From positions 62,001 to 126,000 of the forward strand of contig CBDCSZ010000046.1 of assembly GCA_965221935.1 (NCBI GenBank): a DNA stretch of 64,000 nt, read 5' to 3'. The DNA comes from JAPOXR01 sp965221935 (lineage in GTDB: Bacteria; Pseudomonadota; Alphaproteobacteria; Rhodobacterales; Rhodobacteraceae). A program made the translations under genes and the position numbers. The notes under the pieces were generated by a model. It searched no databases and had not been told where the DNA came from. It saw only the letters and a list, made by a program, of their open reading frames with translations. The first letter of the stretch is position 1; each line of letters begins with the position of its first letter. Positions 52,424 through 61,824 of this stretch are shown here, piece by piece.

Positions 52424-54571
52424 GTGGAAGTCTCGTTTGCCCGCGAAATCAGGAAGCTCAAGCTGGGTGTCGGCGACACATTCCACGGCGAAGGGATACT
52501 GGCGGTCACAAAGGCGCTCCTGCAGTCCGGCGTCAGCTATGTCGGCGGTTATCAGGGAGCGCCGGTTTCGCATCTGATTGATGTCATGGTGCAGGCCGCG
52601 CCTGAAATGGCCGAACTCGGCGTGCATGTGGAGCCGTGCACCAATGAAGCCTCCGCCGCCGCAATGCTGGGTGCATCCATCATGTATCCCGTCCGCGGCG
52701 CTGTGACCTGGAAATCCATCGTCGGCACCAATGTCGCCGCCGATGCCCTGTCCAACCTTGCGTCCCCCGGGGTCATTGGCGGCGCCTTGATCGTGATCGG
52801 AGAAGACTACGGCGAGGGATCGTCCGTCATCCAGGAACGGACACACGCCTTTGCGATGAAATCGACGCTCTGGCTGATGGATCCGCGTCCCTCTCTCCAG
52901 AAAATTGTCGAGTGTGTCGAGTCGGCATTCGCGTTGTCAGAAGCGTCGAACACACCGGTCATGATGGAGCTGCGCATCCGTGCCTGCCATGTGCAGGGAA
53001 GCTTCGAGGCAAAGGACAATGTCGCGCCCGCCATATCGGTCAAGGAACGGTTGGCGGAACCGGCGCCGCACAAATACGACCAGCTGGCGCATCCCCCTGC
53101 GACGTTCGGCCAAGAGCGGCTGAAGTTTGGCCAGCGCCTGCCTGCGGCAAGGGAATTCATCCGGCGCAGCGGCCTCAACGAAGTTTTCGAAGGGACCCAT
53201 CGGCGCGTTGGCATCATCGCCCAGGGCGGTCTCTATAATTCCCTGACGCGGGCGCTCTCGGAGATCGGTCTCACTGACAAGTCGGGGATCGGCACGGTGC
53301 CGGTTCTTGCGCTTAATGTTGTCTACCCGCTTGTCCCGGAGGAAATACTGGAGTTTGCCGAGGGCAAACAAGCCGTGCTGACGCTTGAAGAAGGGCATCC
53401 CGAGTTTATCGAAAATGAAATCGGCGCCATCTTAAGGAGAGCCGGCTGCGAAACCGCCCTGGTCGGCAAGGAAATGTTCCCGCAGGCCGGTGAATACACA
53501 GTCGAAGCTTTGATCGGCGGAATCGGCGCTTTCCTGCGGGCGCATCTGCCGCATCTCGGCAACGCGCTCACCGACAGGAGTTTTGCCGAGGAAATTGAAT
53601 CGCTCCGGTCCGAAGCCAAAGCGCTGCTGGCCGAACCTGTCCCTCCCCGCCCGCCGAACTTCTGCACCGGATGTCCCGAGCGCCCGTTGTTTGCCGCCCT
53701 CAAACTGACCGAGCGGGAAATCGGCAAAGTGCACTATTCCGCCGATATCGGCTGCCATGCCTTTGCGACCTTTGCGCCGTTCAGCTTCGGCAATTCTATC
53801 CTCGGCTACGGCATGAGCTTGGCGTCGAACGCCTCGGTTGCGAGTTTTCAGCAAAAGCGCCCGCTGGCGGTGATGGGCGATGGCGGGTTTTGGCATAACG
53901 GGCTGCTATCCGGGGTTGCCTCGCGCCTGTTGAACGGCGGCGACGGTGTCCTCGTCATCATGAAGAACGGATACACCTCGGCGACGGGCACCCAGGAAGT
54001 GATCTCCTCGCCGCAGCAGGAACTCAAGCTGCAGTCTGCGGAAAACAGCGCGACCCACGGCGAAACCACGATCGAAGACGCTCTCCGGGGAATCGGCGTC
54101 AAATGGCTGCGCACGGTCCACACCTACCGGGTCGCCAAGATGCGCGATACGCTGCGCGAGGCTTTTCGGACGAAATTCGCCGGCCTGAAGGTTATCGTTG
54201 CCGAAGGCGAATGCCAGCTGGAGCGGCAGCGCCGCATCAGACCATTGCGCGCTAAGGCTCTGGCATCGGGAGAACGCGTTGTCAGAACGCGGTTCGGAAT
54301 CGACGAGGACACGTGCACCGGGGACCATTCCTGTATCCGGCTGTCCGGGTGTCCGACGCTCACGGTCAAGACATCCAAGGATCCGCTGAAGACCGATCCG
54401 GTCGCGCATGTCACCAACGGCTGTGTCGGCTGCGGTCTCTGCGGCGAGGTCGCGCATGCCGCGACACTATGCCCGTCATTCTGGCGGGCGGACATTGTGT
54501 CAAATCCAAACTGGTTTGACCGGACTGGGTCGCGGCTGCGCCGCGCGCTGACCGGCTCGACATTGGCGTGA
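52424..54571 (+). CDS. iorA: Indolepyruvate ferredoxin oxidoreductase, alpha-type subunit
   Basis: A 715-residue protein with a GTG start. The pyrimidine-binding domain starts at once (GEGILAVTKALLQSGVSYVG, GYQGAPVSHLIDVMVQAAPE). The thiamine-diphosphate domain has CTGCPERPLFAALKL, IGCHAFATFAPFSFGNSILG, VMGDGGFWHNGLLSGVAS and the metal-binding MKNGYTSATGTQEVI. The C-terminal ferredoxin part has CTGDHSCIRLSGCPTL and NGCVGCGLCGEVAHAATLCP. It decarboxylates aryl pyruvates to aryl-acetyl-CoA using ferredoxin. The gene overlaps iorB by four bases. Confidence 0.88.
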   Translation: MEVSFAREIRKLKLGVGDTFHGEGILAVTKALLQSGVSYVGGYQGAPVSHLIDVMVQAAPEMAELGVHVEPCTNEASAAAMLGASIMYPVRGAVTWKSIVGTNVAADALSNLASPGVIGGALIVIGEDYGEGSSVIQERTHAFAMKSTLWLMDPRPSLQKIVECVESAFALSEASNTPVMMELRIRACHVQGSFEAKDNVAPAISVKERLAEPAPHKYDQLAHPPATFGQERLKFGQRLPAAREFIRRSGLNEVFEGTHRRVGIIAQGGLYNSLTRALSEIGLTDKSGIGTVPVLALNVVYPLVPEEILEFAEGKQAVLTLEEGHPEFIENEIGAILRRAGCETALVGKEMFPQAGEYTVEALIGGIGAFLRAHLPHLGNALTDRSFAEEIESLRSEAKALLAEPVPPRPPNFCTGCPERPLFAALKLTEREIGKVHYSADIGCHAFATFAPFSFGNSILGYGMSLASNASVASFQQKRPLAVMGDGGFWHNGLLSGVASRLLNGGDGVLVIMKNGYTSATGTQEVISSPQQELKLQSAENSATHGETTIEDALRGIGVKWLRTVHTYRVAKMRDTLREAFRTKFAGLKVIVAEGECQLERQRRIRPLRAKALASGERVVRTRFGIDEDTCTGDHSCIRLSGCPTLTVKTSKDPLKTDPVAHVTNGCVGCGLCGEVAHAATLCPSFWRADIVSNPNWFDRTGSRLRRALTGSTLA

Positions 54572-56118
54572 CCAAAGAGCGGGACGATACGCCCCTGCGC
54601 ATCCTGGTTGCCGCGCTCGGCGGCGAAGGCGGCGGCGTGTTGATGAACTGGATTGTGGAATCAGCGCGGAATGCGGGGTTTGCCGCACAGGCGACGTCTG
54701 TTCCCGGGGTGGCACAGCGCACGGGTTCCACGAGCTATTATATTGAAGTCACATGCGGCAGCGGCGATTCCACACTCAGCCTTGTGCCGGTCCCCGGCAG
54801 GGTGGATGTGCTGTTGTCGAGCGAACTGGTTGAAACAGCGCGGGCAATGACCCTGGGTTTTGTCTCGCCGCGTCTCACCACAGTGATTTCATCGACAGCC
54901 CGCACCTACACCACATCCGAAAAGATTGCGCTGGGTGATGGGCGTTTTGAAGAAAACAGCGCGCGGAGGGCGGTCTGCAAGATGGCAAAGACGGCCCATC
55001 TGCTGGATCTCGGCGAACTCGCGCGCCGTCACGGAACTTTCATCAGCGCGACCCTGTTCGGCGCACTGGCAGGCAGCCGCGCCCTACCCTGGAAAACCGA
55101 CAATTGCCGCGCGGTGCTGGGCGACAGCCGGTCAGCGACCGCGAGCCTTGCCGGATTTGACGCTGCGGCGGCAGCCATTCAGGCACGGCGGGACAGCGCC
55201 GCGTCCGACACAGCGCCGGACCATCCGGTGTTTGAACCACTGCCGGATATTTCCAATTGTGAAGCGCTTTCGCTGCTTCCGGCAGAGCTGCGAAATGTCC
55301 TTGCGCAGGGCGCCGCACGCTGCCTTGACTTTCAGGACAGCGCGTTTGCGAAACTGTATCTGGAGCGATCAGCCGGTCTTGCCCGGGCGGCGGACCTCGG
55401 CGACCACACGAGCGTGCATGCTTTGGGCCAGGCCTTCCGCCGATTGGCGTTATGGATGGCTTATGAAGACGTCGCCCGCGTCGCCGATCTGAAAACCCGC
55501 CCGGAGCGCTATGCCCGCATCCGCGAAGAAACAAAGCTGGAACCGGATCAGACCATCACCGTGACCGAATATCTGAAACCCCGGGCTGAAGAGCTGGCTG
55601 ACATCCTGCCCGCCGGGATCGGCGCAAGACTGATGGCCCGCGTGGCGGCAGGCCGCAGCCTTCCCGGCCTCGGCCGAGGAATGCATGTCCGTTCGAACGG
55701 GGTTCTGGGCTACTGGATACTGCGTTCAGTCGCCGCGGCGCGGGTGTTCCGGCGACGCTCCTACCGTTATCAGCGCGAGCAGCGGGCCATCGCCGAATGG
55801 CTCGATATCATGCAGTCCGCGCTCCGGGCCGATCCGCCGTTTGCCGAAGCTTTCGCGGAGCTGCCGCGCGTATTGAAAGGATATTCAGACACGTATGCGC
55901 GCGGGCTTGCCGCCTACGAACGGATCATGGACAGGATTGCGCGGCCCGCGTCACAGACCTTGGAGTTTGACGGACATTTCGCATGGCTGCGCGCGTCCAT
56001 CGCGGCGGCGCTGGCCGATGAAACGCATACGAAGCTTGACGCCGCTCTGGCCTCCCCTCCTGAACACGGGCCGCCGCCAGAGAAACGCAAAGCAGACAGC
56101 ACAGCTGCGCCATGTTGA
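54568..56118 (+). CDS. iorB: Indolepyruvate oxidoreductase beta-type subunit with DUF6537
   Basis: A 516-residue protein (GTG start in GTGA overlap). Residues 1-190 are the gamma/beta domain of 2-oxoacid oxidoreductases: LRILVAALGGEGGGVLMNWI, then VPGVAQRTGSTSYYIE and LLSSELVETARAMTLGFVSP. Residues about 230-510 are the DUF6537 extension found in alpha- and betaproteobacterial iorB genes (AAYERIMDRIARPASQTLEF). Ends overlap the thioesterase gene by seven bases, so the three genes form one operon. Confidence 0.85.
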   Translation: MTKERDDTPLRILVAALGGEGGGVLMNWIVESARNAGFAAQATSVPGVAQRTGSTSYYIEVTCGSGDSTLSLVPVPGRVDVLLSSELVETARAMTLGFVSPRLTTVISSTARTYTTSEKIALGDGRFEENSARRAVCKMAKTAHLLDLGELARRHGTFISATLFGALAGSRALPWKTDNCRAVLGDSRSATASLAGFDAAAAAIQARRDSAASDTAPDHPVFEPLPDISNCEALSLLPAELRNVLAQGAARCLDFQDSAFAKLYLERSAGLARAADLGDHTSVHALGQAFRRLALWMAYEDVARVADLKTRPERYARIREETKLEPDQTITVTEYLKPRAEELADILPAGIGARLMARVAAGRSLPGLGRGMHVRSNGVLGYWILRSVAAARVFRRRSYRYQREQRAIAEWLDIMQSALRADPPFAEAFAELPRVLKGYSDTYARGLAAYERIMDRIARPASQTLEFDGHFAWLRASIAAALADETHTKLDAALASPPEHGPPPEKRKADSTAAPC

Positions 56119-56528
56119 TCAGCCGCCGGGAGGTGCAGGTGGAGTGGGGCGACTGTGATCCTGCGGGCATTGTGTTTTACCCGCGGTATTTCGCATGGTT
56201 CGACGCATCCACGGCGCATCATTTCAAGGTCGCGGGGCTGGCAAAACCAGATCTTATCCGGCGATTTGCTGTGGTCGGATTTCCAATGGTGGATACACGC
56301 GCCAGGTTTCACATCCCATCCCGGCACGGTGACGAAGTGACCATCGAGACTGAGATCACCGCGTTCGGGCGCACCAGCATGGCAGTGGCGCACAGGCTGC
56401 TGCGGGCCGACTCACTGGCCGTTGAAGGCTATGAGAAGCGTGTGTTGGTCGCCAGGTCAGAGGAAGGCAGAGGCATCAGGCCGGTCCCGATTCCGAACGA
56501 GGTCAAGGAACTTTTCGCCGCCGCATAG
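56112..56528 (+). CDS. Hotdog-fold acyl-CoA thioesterase (4-hydroxybenzoyl-CoA type)
   Basis: A 138-residue protein with the family motif VEWGDCDPAGIVFYPRYFAW, whose Asp is catalytic, and the hotdog beta sheet (PSRHGDEVTIETEITAFGRT). It would hydrolyse aryl-CoA esters. In this operon it probably releases the aryl-acetyl-CoA products of IorAB as free acids, a pairing seen in other proteobacteria. Confidence 0.88.
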   Translation: MLISRREVQVEWGDCDPAGIVFYPRYFAWFDASTAHHFKVAGLAKPDLIRRFAVVGFPMVDTRARFHIPSRHGDEVTIETEITAFGRTSMAVAHRLLRADSLAVEGYEKRVLVARSEEGRGIRPVPIPNEVKELFAAA

Positions 56529-56597
56529 GCGGTTTCCATGCGCCGTCTGGACAGGCCCCAAAAGCCCCGGGGCCGGCGGCAATCCCGGTGCCGTCAT

Positions 56598-57830
56598 TCA
56601 AGGGAGGCCTTGTCGGCCCTTCGCTGACAACGAAACGGCGGACCTTTCGGACCGCTCCGGACAGAAGCTGGAACAGGCCGAACAATGGCACGCCATGCGA
56701 TTGATTGGCTCGGGATGGCTGGGCCGGCAGCTTGGGTATGACCGTGCGCCAGCCAGCTGCCGAGCCGCGGTCAGGCTGTGCGCCAAATCCTCCGCTTCCA
56801 GCGGGTGCGAAAGCCGTGACACCATTTCCTTCGGGCAGACCTGGATGAAATGGCGGTGCTCGACATCCCAATTGGCGAGGATCTTTTCGGCTCTGACGCT
56901 GCCTGTTGCCCGCACATGCCTTTCAATGAGCCCCTGACACTGCGCCTCCCAGTGGGTTGACCTGATCGGACAGACCACGAGGGTGTCCATGTTCATCAGA
57001 TCGGGCGCCACACCCTCCGGGTCATAAAGATAGGCCATGCCGCCGGCCATGCCGTCGCCAAAATTCGCACCGGTTGATCCCAGGATCACGGCGACGCCGC
57101 CGGTCATGTATTCGCAGCCATTTGCGCCGCAGCCTTCCACAACCACTTCAGCTCCGGAATTGCGGACGGAGAATCTCTCACCGGCCCTGCCGGAGGCGAA
57201 AAGCGAACCGCCGGTCGCACCGTACAGCACCGTGTTTCCAATAATCACATTGTCAGCCGCCTTCAGCCCGGAAACCAGCGGCGGGCGCAGCACAATCATG
57301 CCTCCGGACAGACCCTTGCCGACATAGTCGTTCGCATCGCCGGCGACTTCGATCTTAAGTCCTTTCACGGCAAATGCGCCGAGTGACTGGCCGTTGGAGC
57401 CCGTCAGTCTGACTGTGAGATGGTCCGGCTGCAGTTTGGCATTCATGCCAAATCGCTTGACCATCCGCGACGAAGTCCGGGCGCCGATGGTGCGGTCGGT
57501 GTTGCGGACAGTATAGGAAAGCTGCATTTTCTCGCCGTCGCGGAAAAACGGCTGGGCGTCGCGAAAGATTTCGGTGTCCAGCGTGTCCGCGACTTCGTTG
57601 CGCGGCCGCTCCAGAGAGCTGCCGATATTCCGGCACTCATCAACAGTCACAAGCAGCGGATTGAGATCAAGGTCGTCAAGATAGTCGGCGCCGCGCGAAA
57701 CCAGGGCAAGCAAATCCGCCCGTCCGACCACCTCCTGCAAAGATCTGGCGCCGATGGACGCCAGGATGCCGCGGATTTCCCGGGCGTAAAAGGTGATGAG
57801 ATTAACCACGATGTCGGCATTTCCTTGCCA
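56598..57830 (-). pseudogene. gltB: Displaced glutamate synthase large-subunit C-terminal fragment
   Basis: From about 57830 the minus-strand frame encodes GNADIVVNLITFYAREIRGI and then the whole GXGXG domain: QPFFRDGEKMQLSYTVRNTD, RTIGARTSSRMVKRFGMNAK, KGLKIEVAGDANDYVGKGLS, GGMIVLRPP and GCGANGCEYMTGGVAVILGS, ending near HFIQVCPKEMVSRLSHPLEA. The N-terminal amidotransferase, FMN and Fe-S regions are missing, and no start codon fits gltB. The last 35 or so residues before the stop are unrelated. It is a nonfunctional duplicate or leftover of a rearrangement; full-length gltB starts at 61825. Confidence 0.85.
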
Positions 57831-58060
57831 ACATCGACAAAAGCGAGCATTTTGTGATCGGCCATGTAAACCGGCTCCATGAAAATCGGACTGGCGCAAC
57901 ATCCCAAACAATCACCCTTTAAATGTCAGTGATTATGTCCTTAAAATTGGCAAATCCTCACCGTTTCGGACCCTCCGGCTGTTGGAATTAAAATTATGTG
58001 GCAGCAATGTTCACCTTTTATGAAAGCCGTGGTTGACTCTGAACTGTGTGGGCTGGGGAG

Positions 58061-58864
58061 ATGACCACCTTTCATCTCCTGTTGGTCGCAGTGATCCAAG
58101 GAATGACCGAGTTTCTTCCGGTTTCGTCGTCCGGTCATCTGGTTTTGATCCCGCTGCTCACAGGATTGCCCGATCAGGGGCTGGCTGTTGACGTGGCGGC
58201 GCACACCGGGACGCTCGGCGCAGTCGTGCTGTATTTCCGGCGCGAATTCGGCTACGCGGCCCTTGGCGCGATGGACTTGGCGCAGGGCAAGACGAATACC
58301 GCCCATTCCCGTCTTGCGCTGTGTCTCGTGATCGCCTCCATCCCAGTGTTCATCGCCGGCGCCGCAGTCAAACTCACCGGATTTGACGCGATGCTGCGCA
58401 GCTTGGAAGTGATTGGGTTTGCGACATTAGGGTTTGGTGTTCTGCTCTATTGGAGCGACAAGGCGCACCGGACGGAAAAATCGTCGCTTGTCTGGAATAC
58501 CCGGGATGCATTGATTTTCGGAATTTGGCAGATCGCCGCCCTCATTCCGGGCGCATCGCGGTCCGGAGTCACAATCACCGCGGCGCGGATGTGCGGCTAC
58601 AACCGAACTGATGCGGTGCGCCTATCGATGCTGATGTCGTTGCCGGTGATCTGCGGCGCGACAGCGCTGACCTTGATCGAAATGATCGCTGCCGGCGACG
58701 ACATCGTGGCCCGGGAGGCCCTGGTGGTGGCCGGTCTCTCGTTTTCGGCGGCTTTGACAGTCCTCGCCTTCCTGATGAGAATTGTGCGGCGGTTCAGTTT
58801 CACTTCTTTTGTGATCTACCGCATTGTCCTCGGCATTCTGCTCTTGACGCTTGCCTGGATGTGA
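58061..58864 (+). CDS. uppP: Undecaprenyl-diphosphatase
   Basis: A 267-residue integral membrane protein (a GTG at 58046 is an alternative start). It has both BacA/UppP signatures: GMTEFLPVSSSGHLVLIPLL near the N-terminus, with the catalytic Glu and Ser residues, and GIWQIAALIPGASRSGVTIT in the second half with the catalytic Arg. About seven membrane segments. It dephosphorylates undecaprenyl diphosphate to recycle the lipid carrier for peptidoglycan. In alphaproteobacteria it is often near an NDUFA9-like gene and glutamate synthase, as here. Confidence 0.95.
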   Translation: MTTFHLLLVAVIQGMTEFLPVSSSGHLVLIPLLTGLPDQGLAVDVAAHTGTLGAVVLYFRREFGYAALGAMDLAQGKTNTAHSRLALCLVIASIPVFIAGAAVKLTGFDAMLRSLEVIGFATLGFGVLLYWSDKAHRTEKSSLVWNTRDALIFGIWQIAALIPGASRSGVTITAARMCGYNRTDAVRLSMLMSLPVICGATALTLIEMIAAGDDIVAREALVVAGLSFSAALTVLAFLMRIVRRFSFTSFVIYRIVLGILLLTLAWM

Positions 58865-59033
58865 GCCGCCGCGTCTTCAGCTTCGCAATGTTCGGGCCGA
58901 AGTATTGCAGACCTCTTCAGGCCGTCAGGATTTGTGGGTTCTGCAGATCGCGCCGTCTCGCTTGAATTCTGCGGCGCCAGCCGCTAGGTTTAGGAGAGTC
59001 CGCATCTTCCTTGTTCGTCGGGGGCCTTGTCAC

Positions 59034-59381
59034 TTGCGCATAGCTTCAGCGGTTTGTCTTTTCCTTCTTTTGACCGCGGCGCCGGTGTCGTCTGAGATCT
59101 CGATCACAGGCGACTCCGAATTCGGCGTAAGTCAAGGTGACACTCCGGAGTGCGAAGACCAGGCAGAGATCACTGTAGGCTGTTACGCCGACACGCTGGA
59201 ATCAGCGCCGAACCCGGGAGAGCCGCGGCTCAGCATCAGCGGCGAAGCGAGTATGGGATTTGTCTATGACGGCAAGTCGGTCCGTCCGCGCAGCAAGGTT
59301 TCAATCACGATTAGCTTTGACGCCGTGACAGATGGGGGCATGCATATTCAAGGGTTAACCAAGCTGCCGTCTGTACAATAG
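59034..59381 (+). CDS. Small exported protein of unknown function
   Basis: A 115-residue product if translation starts at the TTG at 59034, placed after GGGG; longer frames give an N-terminus without sense. The start LRIASAVCLFLLLTAAPVSS is a good signal peptide. The mature part has two cysteines (CEDQAEITVGC, likely a disulfide) and beta-rich porin-like phrases (RLSISGEASMGFVYDGKSVR, SKVSITISFDAVTDGGM). It may be the beginning of a lost porin. The start is uncertain. Confidence 0.5.
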   Translation: MRIASAVCLFLLLTAAPVSSEISITGDSEFGVSQGDTPECEDQAEITVGCYADTLESAPNPGEPRLSISGEASMGFVYDGKSVRPRSKVSITISFDAVTDGGMHIQGLTKLPSVQ

Positions 59382-59482
59382 CATGGCCCTGAGTTCGGCT
59401 GCCTGATGCGGCCCGCGTGAATCGCGCTCTTACGGGCAAACAACCCGGTCAAGCCGCCCCCAATCAAACCTGTTTCCGCCGC

Positions 59483-60496
59483 TCAGCGCTGTTCGGTTTC
59501 ATTCCGCAGCGCACCCGCAGACTCGTGGATCGCCGTGTACTGGCCAGCCGGTCTGAACCGGTACAGGTATGATTCCAGCACCGCGTCCATGGCGGTCGGT
59601 GTGATGCCGAAATCCTCAAGTGTCATTGCGCCCTCGCCGGTCACATTGTCGCGCCCGAGCTGGCGAATCTGATCGAGAGTCACTAAATTGTTCTTGATCA
59701 AGCCGCCGCTCGCAATCTGTGTGAAGTCGAGAAATCCTGCATTTAAGCGGCCCATTGGCACCGGGACGTCGATCACCAGCCTGCGTCTGCGGACCACGCG
59801 GAGCATACGCTTCATCAATTCCCGAAATGTCGCAGTTTCAGGGCCGCCCAATTCAAACACGCCGGTCAAGCCCGGATCTTCCACAGCCCGCAGGGCCGCT
59901 GCCGCAATGTCGCCGACATAAACCGGCTGAAACCGGGTTTTTCCAGAAATCACCGGCACAACCGGTGAAACACGGGCCATTGCGGCGAATTTGTTGAAAA
60001 ACTGGTCTTCCGTGCCAAACACGATTGAGGGGCGGAGTATCACTGCGCCGTCGAAGCCTTCTGCGACCGCCTGCTCACCTTGTCCCTTCGACTGCGCATA
60101 CCTGCTCTCGCTTTCGGCATCTGCGCCAATAGCGGAGATATGGATCAATCTTTGAGCGCCGGCCGCCGAAGCCAGACGCGCCACCCGTCCGGCGGCTTCA
60201 CTGTGAACCGTCCTGAACTTCTGTCGCCGTGTTTCGAGCAGAATGCCGACACAATTGATCACGGCTTCGGCGCCGCGGACCGACTCAGCGACAGACTGCT
60301 CGTCCCGGATGTTGGCCAGGACTGGCTCGACCTGACCCGGCACGCCGTACGGCCGCACAAATATCGCCTCGTTCGGCCGCCTCACGGCGACCCGCACGCG
60401 CCAGCCTGCCTTGGCAAGACGCTGAACTATATAGCGTCCGACAAATCCGGATCCGCCGAAGACTGTCGCGATGCTTGCCACTGGGCGCTCCTGCAT
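59483..60496 (-). CDS. Complex I NDUFA9-like NAD(P)-binding protein
   Basis: A 337-residue atypical short-chain dehydrogenase/reductase. The Rossmann motif is TVFGGSGFVGRYIVQRLAKA, followed by GAEAVINCVGILLETRRQKF, HISAIGADAESESRYAQSKG and LRPSIVFGTEDQFFNKFAAM. This is the layout of the NDUFA9 accessory subunit of alphaproteobacterial complex I and of related nucleotide-sugar epimerase-like proteins. The C-terminal part (GVFELGGPETATFRELMKRM) is normal length. It is convergent with uppP and the small exported protein. Confidence 0.88.
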   Translation of the reverse strand: MQERPVASIATVFGGSGFVGRYIVQRLAKAGWRVRVAVRRPNEAIFVRPYGVPGQVEPVLANIRDEQSVAESVRGAEAVINCVGILLETRRQKFRTVHSEAAGRVARLASAAGAQRLIHISAIGADAESESRYAQSKGQGEQAVAEGFDGAVILRPSIVFGTEDQFFNKFAAMARVSPVVPVISGKTRFQPVYVGDIAAAALRAVEDPGLTGVFELGGPETATFRELMKRMLRVVRRRRLVIDVPVPMGRLNAGFLDFTQIASGGLIKNNLVTLDQIRQLGRDNVTGEGAMTLEDFGITPTAMDAVLESYLYRFRPAGQYTAIHESAGALRNETEQR

Positions 60497-60516
60497 GGGC
60501 CGGTCATTACGTAATG

Positions 60517-60699
60517 CTGCCCAGTCACACGTTCAAGCGTGACCGCTTCCCCGCGCCGGCCGTGAAACCATTCGAATGTCCGGCCGCCTGAAATCACGCA
60601 CAGAAGCGCGATCATGAGCTTTTCCTGGAGGTCATGGCGGGTCGCGTTGCTCCGCCGGGGGTCCTCAATCCTCTCGAAAATCTGGTGAAAAGCCCGCAC
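60517..60699 (-). pseudogene. ISAs1-family transposase N-terminal fragment
   Basis: Encodes MRAFHQIFERIEDPRRSNAT followed by RHDLQEKLMIALLCVISGGR, the start of ISAs1-type transposases (F-x2-I-x-D-P-R ... H-x-L ... IAL). It diverges after about 42 residues and then runs into the start of the NDUFA9-like gene. No catalytic domain remains. Confidence 0.65.
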
Positions 60700-61824
60700 T
60701 GCGCTGCCTCAACTGTTGTTTTGGAAACACATTGAGGCGAGGCGGCAGGACACCGAAATCATTCAAACGCGATTGCCCTGTGTCCGGGGCGGCACGGCAC
60801 TGACGAAAGGCCGGGATGTGGACAGTTCAGGTGCCACGCATCGACCCTCGACGCCATCACGCGCCGGATCGCAAGCACGCCGCCTGCCGGGTCCGCGGGC
60901 CGGTCGAATAAGCTGGGGACGCTCCCGGCCGGAAGGGGCTGGAATGGTCGCCTGCGCGTGTCATGAGGGCCTGCAGGGAATCCATTGCCGGATACGCGGA
61001 AGACCTCCGCCTCTGAGGAGCTGATCGTCTCACGCGGTGTTCGGCTCGAATCCCGCTGCGCTCGCCACATCGTTCCGACCCTTGGAAAAGCGCATGTCGG
61101 GCATTTGTCCCCGAGTCAAGGTCGCGCAGGTCGAGGAGCGTCTTGCCCCGGCCGGTCGTCTCAATGTAGACGCCACAAATATCACTTCGAATCCCGGGGT
61201 GCCGAACGCATCAGGATCGCGAAGTGCGTCGATCGGTGTCAGAGAACATCAAAAAATGGGTGCGTGCGACCCCCAAATTCAGAGAAGGTTTGATTGAAAT
61301 CGTCGCTGTCTGGGCGGGGCTTTTGTCTTGGCGGCGGCTAAGGAGACAGCCTCCGAGGCCGGAAATGTTCCGGGATCGACCGCGCGATGTGCCATCTCCT
61401 CAATGCGGCCTGTACGCGTGAATTGGAGGCGCTGAAGCAGACGACAAGCGATGATCCTGCGCGCAGCCTGACGCAGAATGTCCAACGCGCTGGCACGAAA
61501 CCGCCCCGGCACAACCACAACAAAGACCGAAATTTGATCGAGATTCCAGTCTGGACCGTCGCAACCTATTAATCTAGCAAGAGGATTTGCATCACGGGCA
61601 CGCCGCAACTGTCTACGGCGGCCGAAGCGGGAGAGTTTACGGGAATCATCGATGCGATACTGGAGTCCAGTTTTTGCTTGGCCGCGCGCCTGCACACCAG
61701 TCCGGCCGCTGGACTGTTCCAGCGGGCGGTCCCGCCCTATCCGGCAAAGTCATCCGGGGGATCGCTGCAGGACCGCGGACACGGCAAGGCCGGTCCCGCA
61801 CAGACCACGGGAAAGTGGGGATAC
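60700..61824. other. Long stretch with no supported gene
   Basis: More than 1.1 kb between the ISAs1 remnant and gltB. All frames are short and without recognisable domains; the longest (61279-61695, minus strand) has repeated Arg/Ala composition and no ribosome-binding site. A tRNA-like 3' segment near 61040-61070 does not complete a cloverleaf. The region looks like decayed DNA left by rearrangement next to gltB. Confidence 0.45.

Noticed and set aside
61035..61070. tRNA-like 3' half (TCGAATCCCGC ... GCTCGCCA)
   Set aside because: The T-arm does not pair correctly and no D-arm or anticodon arm could be placed upstream.
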